A stretch of DNA of 64,000 nucleotides. Origin: Brevibacillus invocatus. GTDB taxonomy: Bacteria > Bacillota > Bacilli > Brevibacillales > Brevibacillaceae. Positions 18,227-27,624 of this stretch are shown in pieces. The notes under the pieces are model-generated. The model saw nothing but the letters and a program-made list of their open reading frames with translations. It was not told the origin of the DNA and did no database searches. The stretch is from positions 124,001-188,000 of the forward strand of contig NZ_RHHR01000008.1 in the NCBI RefSeq assembly GCF_003710915.1, written 5' to 3'. A program made the position numbers and the translations under genes. Position 1 is the stretch's first letter. Each line of letters begins with the position of its first letter.

Positions 18227-18279
18227 AGCGTGAAAGCGACCGCCTGCCTGATCAGAACCAGGAGACGATCGCTTTCATA
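18227..18279 (-). terminator. Possible terminator of importer 2 unit
   Basis: Inverted repeat GTGAAAGCGA / TCGCTTTCA (18227-18236, 18270-18278) just past the ATP-grasp stop at 18301. It lacks a clean T-run, so it is only a candidate. Confidence 0.35.
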
Positions 18280-18300
18280 GCTGAATGCAGAAAAACGGTT

Positions 18301-19263
18301 TTACTTGGTAGAGATGATGGACTCGCCTTCCACTTTCTCTAGTTCCTTGCCTAAAAACTTGGCCAGTTCCAGCATGGCATACGTACCTGCCGCTGCTTCT
18401 GCATCCGAGTTGTAATTGGTGTTAGTATTGATGTCATAGGTGAAGATCTCTCCAGCCTGATTGCGGATGAACTCGATCCCGGCGATCTGGATCTTGTTGG
18501 CGGCCAGAACCTCCTCGTACTTTTGAATGATCGGATCTTGGAAGTTCTCGATGACCTGGAACTTCGGCTTTTGTGGCGCTTCCTCACCAGCTGGGCAGAA
18601 CAGGTCACCGATCTGGCATGCGTCTGCCGGGCACAGCTCAAAGCCTTCCGAGGTATCGACGCGTACAGCATAAAGAAACTTGCCGCCGATAAATTCGCAT
18701 CGTGTGATGAATGGCTCAGGTGCCTGAATGTACTCCTGGATCAACGTGATCCCGTCAACCGAATCTTCGAATTCCGGACCAAACACGTAATCCTTCAAGC
18801 CCTCCAACGAGTAGAACAGTCGAACTCCCAGCCCTTTTCCCGCACGGTTATGCTTGGTGATAAACGGCTTGCCCAGGAATTGTTCAGCTGCCTTGACGAT
18901 CTGCTCTTTTCCTACTGCAGCAATGGTTTTCGGCGTTTGAACGCCATGCTGATTGAGAGTGACGTACTGGTATACCTTGTTTACCTCCAGCTGGATGGCA
19001 CGACTGCCATTGAACACCTTACGTCCATGGTGCTCCAGCCAGGACAGGACAACGCCTGTCAGTTCAGGCGCGTAGCGGTGGCCGCGCGTGTGGGAGGATG
19101 CACTCATGCGATTGTAAAAGACGCCCTCTGGCGGAGCGGAGGCGAGGTCAACCAACCCTTGATCCAAAAACCATTCCTCATAGGGCAGTCCCAGCTCTTC
19201 CAATCGGCGTGTCAAATGAACGGTCCATTCGCTGTTTTCGTGGATGATATGTATCTTTTTCAT
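18301..19263 (-). CDS. ATP-grasp ligase, RimK-like
   Basis: A 320-residue cytoplasmic protein with an ATP-grasp domain from about residue 95 to 300. Visible parts are the N-terminal pre-ATP-grasp strand KKIHIIHENSEW, the lysine strand GKPFITKHNRAGKGLGVRLF, the EYI hinge LIQEYIQAPEP and the metal-site end FTYDINTNTNYN. Such enzymes join an amine to an acyl phosphate, often glutamate or a peptide (RimK type). It is the last gene of importer 2, 33 bases after an M20 peptidase. This suggests modification of an imported peptide or amino acid; the substrate is unknown. Confidence 0.8.
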   Translation of the reverse strand: MKKIHIIHENSEWTVHLTRRLEELGLPYEEWFLDQGLVDLASAPPEGVFYNRMSASSHTRGHRYAPELTGVVLSWLEHHGRKVFNGSRAIQLEVNKVYQYVTLNQHGVQTPKTIAAVGKEQIVKAAEQFLGKPFITKHNRAGKGLGVRLFYSLEGLKDYVFGPEFEDSVDGITLIQEYIQAPEPFITRCEFIGGKFLYAVRVDTSEGFELCPADACQIGDLFCPAGEEAPQKPKFQVIENFQDPIIQKYEEVLAANKIQIAGIEFIRNQAGEIFTYDINTNTNYNSDAEAAAGTYAMLELAKFLGKELEKVEGESIISTK

Positions 19264-19296
19264 GGCATGACGCCCCTTTCCAGCTCTATTAGTATC

Positions 19297-20427
19297 TTAC
19301 GAAAGCTTCTGGATGACTTTGGCGATGAGCAAAGTCCTCTCTACCAGGGAATCGATTTCCAGGTATTCTTCTGCGCTGTGTGCATGTGCACCAACCGGTC
19401 CCAGACCATCGATGGTCGCGACGCCTACCGCAGCGGTCAGGTTGCCGTCAGAGCCACCACCGCTCTTGATGTCTGTGATCTCGACGCCCAGCTCACGCCC
19501 TGCCTCCTGTACAACAGCGAGGAGCTCACGTGATGCGTCACTCAGGATGAGGGGCGGTCTGCGCATCTTACCCGTCAGCTCGATGCTCGTACCCTCTACA
19601 TCGGGAGTCGCACAAATCTCGCGGATTTTCCGGTCAATTTCTTCGGCCTGTTCCGGGGTTTCCACGCGCACATCCAAGGCTCCATAGGCGTGAGGGGAAA
19701 TGGTATTGACGGAAGTCCCCCCGCGGACGATACCGACATTGAGGGTCACCCCTGCCTCCAGATCGGTTAAAGCATGCAGCTTCACAATCTTATGTGCCAG
19801 CTCCTCGATTGCACTTCGTCCTTTTTCCGGTTCACCGCCCGCGTGTGCTGCAATTCCGCTGACTTTGAGAAAGTACTTTCCGCCGCCCTTTCGCTGGGAG
19901 ACGACCGTTTCTCCGGATTGGGATGGCTCCACGATCAAGGCGTACTTTGTTTCTTTTGCAACTGCTTCGATCAAGGGACGAGATTCCGGAGAACCGATCT
20001 CTTCATCCGTGTTCAACAAAATGACGACATTTTTATAGGCTTCTGCGTTTTCTTGAATCAATGCCTTCAATGCGTAGAGCAAGGCCACCTGGCTGCCCTT
20101 CATATCGTGGACTCCCGGCCCGTAGGCACGCTTTTCATCTCTAGTAAAAGGGCGTTCACTCACGGTTCCCTCTACAAATACCGTGTCCATATGCGCAATT
20201 GCAAGAATCTGCGGATCACTTGCATCCTTGTGGCGAAAGGTTAGATTGTTGCCGCGCTCGGGCTGTTGGTCTACCTTCACCACGTAACCTAGGGCTTCGT
20301 ATTCTTTTTGCAGCACTCTGCCTACTTCGTCGATCCCGCTCTTCACGTACGTTCCGCTGTCGATATTCACCAGCTTCTCCAGCAAGTGAAGCATCTCCTC
20401 TTGTTTGGACTGCAAGTAATCTTTCAT
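19297..20427 (-). CDS. M20 family metallopeptidase, carboxypeptidase G2-like
   Basis: A 376-residue zinc hydrolase. Metal-site motifs: AIAHMDTVF (His/Asp), GVHDMKG (bridging Asp), NTDEEIGS (catalytic Glu pair) and the late His in GPVGAHAHSAEEYL. The insert domain with SGIAAHAGGEPEKG is typical of the glutamate carboxypeptidase branch (removal of C-terminal Glu or a deacylase role). No signal peptide. ATG 20427 is set by GAGAGGAG; longer starts overlap the ATPase gene. It is 25 bases after the OppF of importer 2, so it should act on imported peptides. Confidence 0.9.
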   Translation of the reverse strand: MKDYLQSKQEEMLHLLEKLVNIDSGTYVKSGIDEVGRVLQKEYEALGYVVKVDQQPERGNNLTFRHKDASDPQILAIAHMDTVFVEGTVSERPFTRDEKRAYGPGVHDMKGSQVALLYALKALIQENAEAYKNVVILLNTDEEIGSPESRPLIEAVAKETKYALIVEPSQSGETVVSQRKGGGKYFLKVSGIAAHAGGEPEKGRSAIEELAHKIVKLHALTDLEAGVTLNVGIVRGGTSVNTISPHAYGALDVRVETPEQAEEIDRKIREICATPDVEGTSIELTGKMRRPPLILSDASRELLAVVQEAGRELGVEITDIKSGGGSDGNLTAAVGVATIDGLGPVGAHAHSAEEYLEIDSLVERTLLIAKVIQKLS

Positions 20428-20452
20428 TCTGCTCGCTCCTCTCAACCTGCCT

Positions 20453-21460
20453 CTAGTGATGTTCGTGAGTCTCATCGTACAAATGACACTGCACGTAATG
20501 ATGGATAGAGATTTCTTTATTTTGCGGAACCTCCGTCCTGCATCGTTCCATCGCAAATGGACATCGGGTATGAAAGATACAGCCCGACGGAGGATTCAGT
20601 GGAGACGGGACATCCCCTTGCAGCAAAATCCGTTCGCGTTTGATTTTGGGGTTGGGAATGGGTACCGCTGACAACAGAGACTTCGTATAAGGATGGAGGG
20701 GTTGAGAGAACAATTGCTCCGTCGGTGCCTGCTCGACCAGCTGACCCAAATACATCACCCCGACCCGGTCTGCAATGTGCCGAACAACACTGAGATCATG
20801 GGCCACGAACAGATAGGATAACCCCAGCTCGGCCTGAATCTCCTGCAGGAGGTTGATCACTTGAGATTGGATGGACACATCCAAGGCTGAAACCGGCTCA
20901 TCGCAGACAATCAGCTTAGGGTTGAGCGCCAAGGCCCGAGCAAGGCCGACGCGCTGACGCTGCCCACCGGAAAGCTCATGGGGATAGCGATAATAATACT
21001 CTTTGCTGAAGCCCACTTTGTGCAAGAGTTCAAACACCTTTTGGGTGCGCTCCTCCTTTGTTCCGAGTCGATGGATGATCATCGGCTCCTCGATCGCATA
21101 GCCGATCCGCTTTTTCGGATCGAGGGAGGAATGAGGGTCTTGAAACACCATCTGCATTTCCTGGCGAACGGAACGAAGCTCGCTTCCTTTCAGCTCCAAC
21201 AAATTTTGTCCTCTGTAGAGGATCTCCCCCTCTGTCGGCTCGATCAAGCGCAGGATGCTTCGGCCTGTCGTGCTTTTTCCGCAGCCGGATTCTCCTACCA
21301 GTCCAAAGGTTTCTCCTTCATAGAGATCAAATGAAACGGAGTTGATCGCCTTCACATGGTTGATGGTACGTCCGAGCGTGCTTTTTACAGGGAACCACTT
21401 TTTTAATCCCCTCACACGCAGGAGGAGTTCTTTCTCTTCAGTCCAGATGGTGGCGTTCAT
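20453..21460 (-). CDS. Importer 2: OppF/DppF-type ATPase
   Basis: A 335-residue ATPase with Walker [11 protein letters not shown]-loop [12 protein letters not shown], signature [10 protein letters not shown], Walker [13 protein letters not shown] and a C-terminal oligo_HPY segment ([18 protein letters not shown]). It overlaps the OppD of importer 2 by 23 bases. The C-terminus DETHEHH is His-rich, which I regard as incidental. Confidence 0.93.
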   Translation of the reverse strand: MNATIWTEEKELLLRVRGLKKWFPVKSTLGRTINHVKAINSVSFDLYEGETFGLVGESGCGKSTTGRSILRLIEPTEGEILYRGQNLLELKGSELRSVRQEMQMVFQDPHSSLDPKKRIGYAIEEPMIIHRLGTKEERTQKVFELLHKVGFSKEYYYRYPHELSGGQRQRVGLARALALNPKLIVCDEPVSALDVSIQSQVINLLQEIQAELGLSYLFVAHDLSVVRHIADRVGVMYLGQLVEQAPTEQLFSQPLHPYTKSLLSAVPIPNPKIKRERILLQGDVPSPLNPPSGCIFHTRCPFAMERCRTEVPQNKEISIHHYVQCHLYDETHEHH

Positions 21461-22454
21461 GTTCCTCCCCCTGTGTCATAAATTTAGCAGCATGCCAGCA
21501 TCTGACCTTTTGCTTGGGCGATATCGCATGAAGCTGCGGCGGTTCCTGGCTGCATTGGCTATCCGCATACTCACATCTCGGGGCAAAACGACACCCCTGT
21601 GGAATCTGATGCAGCGATGGAACCATTCCTTTGATGACGTGCAGCTTCTGCTTGCGATCTCCGTCGATGGTAGGCACAGCTTTCATCAGACCCTGGGTGT
21701 AGGGGTGAAGCGGATTTTCAAATAGCGTCTCGACATCTGCTTCCTCGATGACCTGCCCCAGATACATGACCACGACACGCGTACACACCTCTGCCACTAC
21801 ACCCAAATCATGCGTGATCAGGATGATGCCCATCTGCGATTCTTGCTTCAGCTCTTGCATCAGTTCGAGGATTTGCGCCTGGATCGTCACATCCAACGCA
21901 GTCGTCGGCTCATCAGCGATCAACAGATTCGGCTGACAGGCGAGAGCCATGGCAATCATGGCGCGCTGCCGCATACCTCCGGAAAGCTCATGCGGATATT
22001 CGTGTACTCTTTGCTCGGGTGCGGGGATGCCCGTACGGCGGAGCAGCTCTACTGTCCGCGAGAAGGCATCCTGCTTTGAGCACTTTTGATGTTGCGTGAT
22101 CGCTTCCGCTATTTGATCTCCGATGGTAAATACCGGATTGAGTGATGTCATCGGGTCCTGAAAGATCATGGAGATCTCATTACCCCGAATTTGCTGCATC
22201 TGATCGATTGAAAGCGCAAGAAGGTTGGTTCCCTGGTAGCAGATTTCCCCTAGGTAGTTCGTCTTTTTCTCGTCCAGCAGACGCAGTATCGATTCGGCGG
22301 TAACACTTTTTCCGCAACCGGATTCCCCTACGACCCCGACTGTCTCTCCCGCATCGACATGGAAGGAGACGCCATCAACCGCTGTAACCACACCGCGTTC
22401 CGTAGAAAAGGAAGTCTTCAATTCCTTGATCTCCAGCAGATGCTTATATGCCAT
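21438..22454 (-). CDS. Importer 2: OppD/DppD-type ATPase
   Basis: A 338-residue ATPase. Walker [11 protein letters not shown]-loop [12 protein letters not shown], signature [10 protein letters not shown], Walker [14 protein letters not shown], then the [16 protein letters not shown] cysteine motif. Start ATG 22454 with GGGGGAGG; the upstream in-frame ATG lies inside the preceding permease gene. It is 16 bases after that permease stop. Confidence 0.93.
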   Translation of the reverse strand: MAYKHLLEIKELKTSFSTERGVVTAVDGVSFHVDAGETVGVVGESGCGKSVTAESILRLLDEKKTNYLGEICYQGTNLLALSIDQMQQIRGNEISMIFQDPMTSLNPVFTIGDQIAEAITQHQKCSKQDAFSRTVELLRRTGIPAPEQRVHEYPHELSGGMRQRAMIAMALACQPNLLIADEPTTALDVTIQAQILELMQELKQESQMGIILITHDLGVVAEVCTRVVVMYLGQVIEEADVETLFENPLHPYTQGLMKAVPTIDGDRKQKLHVIKGMVPSLHQIPQGCRFAPRCEYADSQCSQEPPQLHAISPKQKVRCWHAAKFMTQGEEHERHHLD

Positions 22455-22470
22455 GCTTCCTCCCCCTTCT

Positions 22471-23364
22471 CTACTTTTTCGTCTGGCTGTTGCGGGGATC
22501 GAGCAGATCGCGCAATCCATCACCAAACAAATTCAGCCCAAGCACCATCGCCATGATGAAGACTCCCGGAAATACCGTCATCCACCACGCGTTAAAGATC
22601 ACGGATTTGCCGTCCAGAAGAATGTTTCCCAAGCTGGGATCAGGTGCCGGAATCCCTGCTCCAAGAAAACTGAGCGCCGCTTCTGTCAATATCGATGCGG
22701 CAAAGATATAACTCGTCTGGATAATCAAAGGTGATGTCGAGTTCGGGGCCATGTGCACCCAAATGATCCTCCACGCACTCGCTCCTTGGGAACGCAAGGC
22801 TTCGATGTATATTTGCTCCCGAACGACCAAGGCGACAGAGCGAACAACCCGGGCCACGGATGGCGTGTAGACGATGACCAGTGCCAGGATTACATTGCTT
22901 TTCATCGGCCCCATCGCTGCGACGATCGCAATCGCCAATAATATAGAAGGAAAAGCGAATAAACCATCGCAAATCCGCATGAGAACATGGTCCAAAATCG
23001 CGTAGTAGGCACAGAGCAACCCAATGACCAAGCCAAGGAAGGAAGCGACCAGCGCGACAGAAAAGCCGACTGAGATGGATACCTGCGCTCCATACAGAAC
23101 ACGGCTGAATAAATCCCTGCCGAAGTTATCGGTTCCAAACCAATGCTCAGAACTCGGTGCCTGCAATCTGTTTTTCGGATCGACCTCCAATGGCCCATAG
23201 GTCGTCAAAAAGGGAGCAATCCATACGAGCAGAATGATGACAAGCAAAATCGCGGAGCCCGTAACTGCAAATCTGTTGCCCCAAAAACGGCGGATATTGC
23301 GCTGCCGATGCTCTCTTTTGATCTCCAGCATCGAAAAAACGTCCCGTTCCGTAATCACTTTCAT
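22471..23364 (-). CDS. Importer 2: OppC/DppC-type permease
   Basis: A 297-residue permease with six helices. Motifs: SEHWFGTDNFGRDLFSRVLY near residue 72, the EAA loop IYIEALRSQGASAWRII near 178 and the end GDGLRDLLDPR. ATG 23364 follows AGAGAGGTAG. It starts five bases after the DppB-type gene. Confidence 0.92.
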   Translation of the reverse strand: MKVITERDVFSMLEIKREHRQRNIRRFWGNRFAVTGSAILLVIILLVWIAPFLTTYGPLEVDPKNRLQAPSSEHWFGTDNFGRDLFSRVLYGAQVSISVGFSVALVASFLGLVIGLLCAYYAILDHVLMRICDGLFAFPSILLAIAIVAAMGPMKSNVILALVIVYTPSVARVVRSVALVVREQIYIEALRSQGASAWRIIWVHMAPNSTSPLIIQTSYIFAASILTEAALSFLGAGIPAPDPSLGNILLDGKSVIFNAWWMTVFPGVFIMAMVLGLNLFGDGLRDLLDPRNSQTKK

Positions 23365-23369
23365 GCGAA

Positions 23370-24326
23370 CTACCTCTCTTTACGATTCAGACGAACCCTG
23401 GGGTCAACAATCCCGTAAAGCAAGTCGACGATTAAATTGAGCAAGACATATGTGACCGTGATCAACAGTACTGTGCCCTGAATGACAGCATAATCCCTTC
23501 TCTCCACAGAGCTGATGATCAATTGACCGATACCCGGAATATTGAACACCGTTTCCACGACAGCAGCACCCGTGACCAGTCCGCCAAACGTCTCGCCGAT
23601 CACCGTCAAAATCGGAATACATGCATTGCGGAGAGCATGCTTATAGATGACCATTGTCTCTTTCAAGCCTTTGGCTCTCGCCGTTTTGATGTAATTGTCT
23701 GCGATAATGTCCAGCATCGAGGAACGGGTCATCCTCGCAATCAAGGCCGCTTGCATGAAGCCGAGTGCAAGTGCCGGCAGGATGAGATAGCGCAGGTGGT
23801 TCCACAAGCCAGAGCTGAGCGGCTTGTACCCTGCTACCGGGAGCCATTTCAGCTGGACGGCGAAGAGTAGAATAAGGAACAAGCCAAGCAGAAAGCTGGG
23901 CACCGAGATTCCAAACAAGGACACGCCCATAACGGCCTGATCGATCATGGTCCCTCTGCGCCGTGCAGCCATAATCCCGATCGGTATAGCAATCAGGATC
24001 GCGATAATCTGCGCCAAGATCGCAACAGAAACGGTCGGACCCAGATGTTCCCAAAAAGCCTGGGTGACGGGTACATCCGAAAAATAGGATCTGCCCAAAT
24101 CACCCTGCAAGACATTGGCCAGCCAATGGAAGAACTGAACGGCAAGCGGGAGATCGAGGCCGAGCTGTGAACGCAGCTCGGCTATCTCCTTTTCTCCTGC
24201 CTCATCCCCCAGCATGACCGCCGCCGGATCGCCTGGAGTGAGATGTACAATCATAAAAACCACGACGGCTACTACTGCCAGAATGGGTAGCATGGATAGA
24301 AGACGCTTCAGGATGTATCCACTCAA
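23370..24326 (-). CDS. Importer 2: OppB/DppB-type permease
   Basis: A 318-residue permease. It begins MSGYILKRLLSMLPILAVVA and has HLTPGDPAAVMLG near residue 28, GDLGRSYFSDVPVTQAF near 76 and the EAA loop YIKTARAKGLKETMVI near 206. The start codon is TTG at 24326, nine bases after GGGAGG. It follows the binding-protein gene by 14 bases. Confidence 0.92.
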   Translation of the reverse strand: MSGYILKRLLSMLPILAVVAVVVFMIVHLTPGDPAAVMLGDEAGEKEIAELRSQLGLDLPLAVQFFHWLANVLQGDLGRSYFSDVPVTQAFWEHLGPTVSVAILAQIIAILIAIPIGIMAARRRGTMIDQAVMGVSLFGISVPSFLLGLFLILLFAVQLKWLPVAGYKPLSSGLWNHLRYLILPALALGFMQAALIARMTRSSMLDIIADNYIKTARAKGLKETMVIYKHALRNACIPILTVIGETFGGLVTGAAVVETVFNIPGIGQLIISSVERRDYAVIQGTVLLITVTYVLLNLIVDLLYGIVDPRVRLNRKER

Positions 24327-24340
24327 ACCAAGCTACCTCC

Positions 24341-25996
24341 CTACTTTTTCGTTGTACTTACATTCCACAGGATGGGTCCGATGACGTCCTGCAGTCCTTG
24401 CACATGATTGGCCACAGCAGCCATGTTCACGCGATTCCCCAGCTTGATGATCGGCAGTTCTTGCCACACCAACGCTTGCAGCTGATCCACCAGGGGCTTG
24501 GCTTCCGCGATGGACGGTGCGCTCTGAATCTCATCCAAGAGCTTGTCGATCTCCGGGCTGTTCGTCCAGCCTGGATAGCCGCCGCGAGAATCCAGGAATG
24601 GCAGCTGATGCAAGGTCGGACGAACCGCAAAGCCGACAACGAAGAAATCCCATACCTTCTCATCCTTGCGTCGTTCTTGCATCGTCGGCCAGTCGTACAC
24701 ATCCAGCTTGGCATTCAACCCGATGGCTTGGAGCTGCTGCTGAGCCACAACCGCAGCATTGTAATAATCGGGGTAGTCGCGGGTCACCAGAATCGTCACT
24801 TCTTCCCCTTTGTAGCCGGATTCAGCCAGAAGCTGCTTTGCTTTGTCCAGATTGTGCTGATTGTATTCTTCTTTCCCTGCCTGGCTGTGCCAGTCGGACT
24901 GATTCGGTAGGGCCAATCCGGAATCGAGGGTGTAATAGCGTGAATCCCGATAAGCCGAGATCAGGATTTCCTCGATGTCCAATGCTGCATTGACCGCTTG
25001 GCGTGCTTTCACATTGCTGAAGAGGCCAGATTTCTTGTTAAACACAAAGGTCGTCATGCCGCCCTCACTGACAAAGCTGCTTACATCTGGTGAGTTTTCG
25101 ATTTGCTCAGCGTTGTCAAACGGGATACTGAAGGCGATGTCGTATTCCCCTGTTGTGATTCCCGCCACCCGCGTCGACTCGTCCGTGACATAGTGGAAGT
25201 ACAAATCATCCACCAGCGCTTCCTTCTTGCCGCCCAACCCGTCACTTGCTTCAGTACGAGACGCATAGTCCGGATATTTTTTCAGATGCACGTATTGGTC
25301 CTGCTTCCATTCCTCCAGTTGGAAAGGACCTGTACCGATAAAGGTTTTTACGGCCTCTACGCCGCTTTCCTCGATGATTTCCTTTGGCATGATCGCAGGA
25401 AACGGAGCAGTATCCGCTAAAATATGTAAGGTCAGAAGTGAAGGCTTTTGCAGGGTCAAAACCACCGTGCCTGGATCTTTGGCTGTGAATGCAGCCCCAG
25501 ACAGATTGGCTTTTCCTTGTGTCGAAACCTTCAGCCATTTATTCATGGACGCAACCACGTCGTCAGCTGTCATTTCCTTGCCGTTATGGAATTTGACGCC
25601 CTTTCGCAGAGGGAAGGTGATGGACAGTCCATCCTGGCTCACCTCATAGGATTCCGCAAGCATCGGTACCACTTCGTATTTGCTGTTCAAGGTCACCAGC
25701 GGCTCAAAAATCTGCCGGGCGATGTCTTTGGTCGAGGCATTAGTTGTCGTGTGCGGGTCAAGCGTTGCTGCCTTGGCCGGATAGGCGATGTTGATAACTC
25801 CCCCAGTGGCTGGGCTCTCCGCTTGGGTGGAATTGCCTTGAGCTGATGTCGAACCGGAGCCGGCATTCCCCTCGCTAGTATGACCACCTGTCGTCTGGCC
25901 GCCGCATGCTGTCAATGCAAAGACACTTGCCAGAAGTATGGGCAACAGCTTCTTTTTCAAAGGTGAATCAGTGAATAAGCTTCTTCTTTTCTCCAT
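24341..25996 (-). CDS. Importer 2: peptide-binding lipoprotein
   Basis: A 551-residue SBP_bac_5 lipoprotein. A basic N-terminus leads to the lipobox ALTA-Cys31, then a Gly/Ser/Thr-rich linker to about residue 64. Core motifs include ATLDPHTTTNASTKDIARQI and FPLRKGVKFHNGKEMTADDV. It is the first gene of importer 2 (binding protein, B, C, D, F, M20 peptidase, ATP-grasp), unlike importer 1 where the binding protein comes last. ATG 25996 with a GGGGGAG site. A sigma-A-like promoter lies at 26136-26164. Confidence 0.93.
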   Translation of the reverse strand: MEKRRSLFTDSPLKKKLLPILLASVFALTACGGQTTGGHTSEGNAGSGSTSAQGNSTQAESPATGGVINIAYPAKAATLDPHTTTNASTKDIARQIFEPLVTLNSKYEVVPMLAESYEVSQDGLSITFPLRKGVKFHNGKEMTADDVVASMNKWLKVSTQGKANLSGAAFTAKDPGTVVLTLQKPSLLTLHILADTAPFPAIMPKEIIEESGVEAVKTFIGTGPFQLEEWKQDQYVHLKKYPDYASRTEASDGLGGKKEALVDDLYFHYVTDESTRVAGITTGEYDIAFSIPFDNAEQIENSPDVSSFVSEGGMTTFVFNKKSGLFSNVKARQAVNAALDIEEILISAYRDSRYYTLDSGLALPNQSDWHSQAGKEEYNQHNLDKAKQLLAESGYKGEEVTILVTRDYPDYYNAAVVAQQQLQAIGLNAKLDVYDWPTMQERRKDEKVWDFFVVGFAVRPTLHQLPFLDSRGGYPGWTNSPEIDKLLDEIQSAPSIAEAKPLVDQLQALVWQELPIIKLGNRVNMAAVANHVQGLQDVIGPILWNVSTTKK

Positions 25997-26039
25997 GATG
26001 GCTCCCCCTTTTGTGACTCTCTTCTGCGTTTGAAAGGTT

Positions 26040-26094
26040 CGAGAGGTACCTCTCGTTGTCTCAAATCTCTTCCGCTAGCTGCAACCTTTTGCAG
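26040..26094 (-). promoter_or_regulatory. Palindromes in the leader of importer 2
   Basis: A perfect 16-base palindrome CGAGAGGTACCTCTCG (26040-26055) and a hairpin CTGCAA-CCTT-TTGCAG (26079-26094) lie between the promoter and the binding-protein start. The first suits a dimeric repressor site, the second an RNA hairpin. The binding factor is unknown. Confidence 0.45.
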
Positions 26095-26135
26095 GACGTA
26101 AACCCCGATTGGTTTGCTTGGAATTGTTATACAAT

Positions 26136-26164
26136 AAAATAATCCTCAAATTCTCATCTGTCAA
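26136..26164 (-). promoter_or_regulatory. Promoter of importer 2
   Basis: Perfect TTGACA (26159-26164), 17-base spacer, TATTTT (26136-26141) on the minus strand. This gives a leader of about 130 bases before the binding-protein gene. Confidence 0.6.
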
Positions 26165-26212
26165 GTCGGAATTACACATTCGTCTTTTTTTCATGTAAAA
26201 CGGGACACGAAA

Positions 26213-26242
26213 AAACCCTCGAATCCATCTTCGAGGGTTAGG
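26213..26242 (-). terminator. Terminator behind a permease remnant
   Basis: Stem AACCCTCGAA / TTCGAGGGTT followed by TTTTTT on the minus strand, 26 bases past the stop of the remnant at 26268. Confidence 0.8.
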
Positions 26243-26267
26243 ATTTTGGCTATTCGCCAATGGCTCT

Positions 26268-26417
26268 TTACATGTCTCGCATAACCGGCGGCACTTCCTT
26301 GTAGCCCTTTGACTTGATAGCTCCCAGGATCACCCCTGCCAAAAGCCAGCTTCCACCTACGACGTAGGTCATGGTGTCAAAGCCTGACCAGACAAAGATG
26401 TAAATGTCCGCGGCCTG
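26268..26417 (-). pseudogene. 3' remnant of a membrane transporter gene
   Basis: An open stretch of 49 codons after an in-frame TAG, with no start or ribosome site. It encodes ADIYIFVWSGFDTMTYVVGG, then a hydrophobic helix WLLAGVILGAI and a basic tail ending VPPVMRDM. This looks like the last helix and tail of a permease; the family cannot be named from so little. The genuine terminator still follows it, which suggests deletion of the upstream part of the gene. Confidence 0.5.
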
Positions 26418-26465
26418 CTAGTGTTGTTCACTGCTCTCTCTCCCGTAGCTGCTTCATTTTAGACC

Positions 26466-27455
26466 CTATTCGCTCAACGCTTCATCTACAACCAGCAAGA
26501 CTTTCCCCGTACTTTTACGACTTTCCACCCATTCATGTGCTCTGGCAGCCTCACTCAGCGAGAAAGTACCCCCGATTTTGATTTGCAATCGCCCCTGAGA
26601 AAGGAAAGGGATAACTTGTTCGGCAGTACGGCGCAGTTGTTCCGGACGTTTTTGCCGAGTGGTGCCAAAGCTGAATCCGAGAACAGAACGGCAGCTCGCA
26701 TGCAAATCCACCGTCTGGAAGCTTCCGATCTCTCCACTGGCATTTCCGAAATGGACGAGCCGTCCGTATGGAGCCAGGCACGTCATGCTTTTTTCAGAAA
26801 CGCGCCCGGAGATCGAATCCAAAATGATATTGGCTCCCTCCCCTTGTGTCCATTCATTGACCTTCTCGGCAAAATCCTCCTGTTCATGACAAATCACGTG
26901 ATCCGCGCCAGCCTCAAGTACGATCCCCGACTTGCTCTCACTACCCACGGTTCCAATCACTTTTCCTGCTCCCAAAAGCTTTGCCAGCTGGATCGCGGTC
27001 GTTCCGATTCCCCCTGCTGCTGCATGGATCAGTACGGTTTCTCCCGATTCTATTCTTGCTACCTCGGCAAGCAGCTTGTACGCGGTAAAAGAGACGATCG
27101 GACTCGCTGCTGCCGCCCTGAAATCCAAGCTGTCCGGGATGGCAAAAGTCAGCGCTTCATCCGCTACGACATACTCCGCATAGGAACCCTGGCTTGGGAA
27201 AGCGATGACTCTTTGCCCTATTTGAAAATGTTCCACTTCCGTACCCACACGCTCGATCACTCCGGCGACATCCAATCCCGGAATAAAAGGAAGCTTTCCC
27301 CCTTTTTTCCCATACCGGGATTTGATATCAGCAAAATTCACACTGGTCGCGACGGTTCGGATCAAAATCTGCTTCGGCATCATTTCCGGCATCTCGACGT
27401 CTGTATAGATCATGTTTTCGGGTCCACCGTACCCCGTAACAAGAATAGCTTTCAT
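26466..27455 (-). CDS. Zinc-independent MDR-family quinone oxidoreductase
   Basis: A 329-residue NADPH-dependent enzyme of the quinone reductase (QOR) branch of medium-chain dehydrogenases. N-terminal GroES-like part with TSVNFADIKSRYG and LPFIPGLDVAGVIERVG; cofactor fold with HAAAGGIGTTAIQLAKLLGA near residue 140; no zinc-binding cysteines. Full length. ATG 27455 with AGGAGGAG. It is a single gene and its physiological substrate is unknown. Confidence 0.9.
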   Translation of the reverse strand: MKAILVTGYGGPENMIYTDVEMPEMMPKQILIRTVATSVNFADIKSRYGKKGGKLPFIPGLDVAGVIERVGTEVEHFQIGQRVIAFPSQGSYAEYVVADEALTFAIPDSLDFRAAAASPIVSFTAYKLLAEVARIESGETVLIHAAAGGIGTTAIQLAKLLGAGKVIGTVGSESKSGIVLEAGADHVICHEQEDFAEKVNEWTQGEGANIILDSISGRVSEKSMTCLAPYGRLVHFGNASGEIGSFQTVDLHASCRSVLGFSFGTTRQKRPEQLRRTAEQVIPFLSQGRLQIKIGGTFSLSEAARAHEWVESRKSTGKVLLVVDEALSE

Positions 27456-27543
27456 CTGTATCTCCTCCTACTCGCATGATTCAAGGTATCGCGCTTGGCC
27501 TTTGAATACTTCGTAGACTTCGTCCTTCATATCGTAACATCAT

Positions 27544-27572
27544 TTGGAATTTTTCTGCTGAATATGTTATAT
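27544..27572 (+). promoter_or_regulatory. Probable promoter of the symporter-dapF unit
   Basis: TTGGAA, 17-base spacer, TTATAT, about 55 bases upstream of the symporter ATG. The -35 is imperfect. Confidence 0.45.
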
Positions 27573-27624
27573 TTTCAGAAGATTTAAAATTAAATCTTTC
27601 ACTCGAAAGGGAGACTGATCTTTC

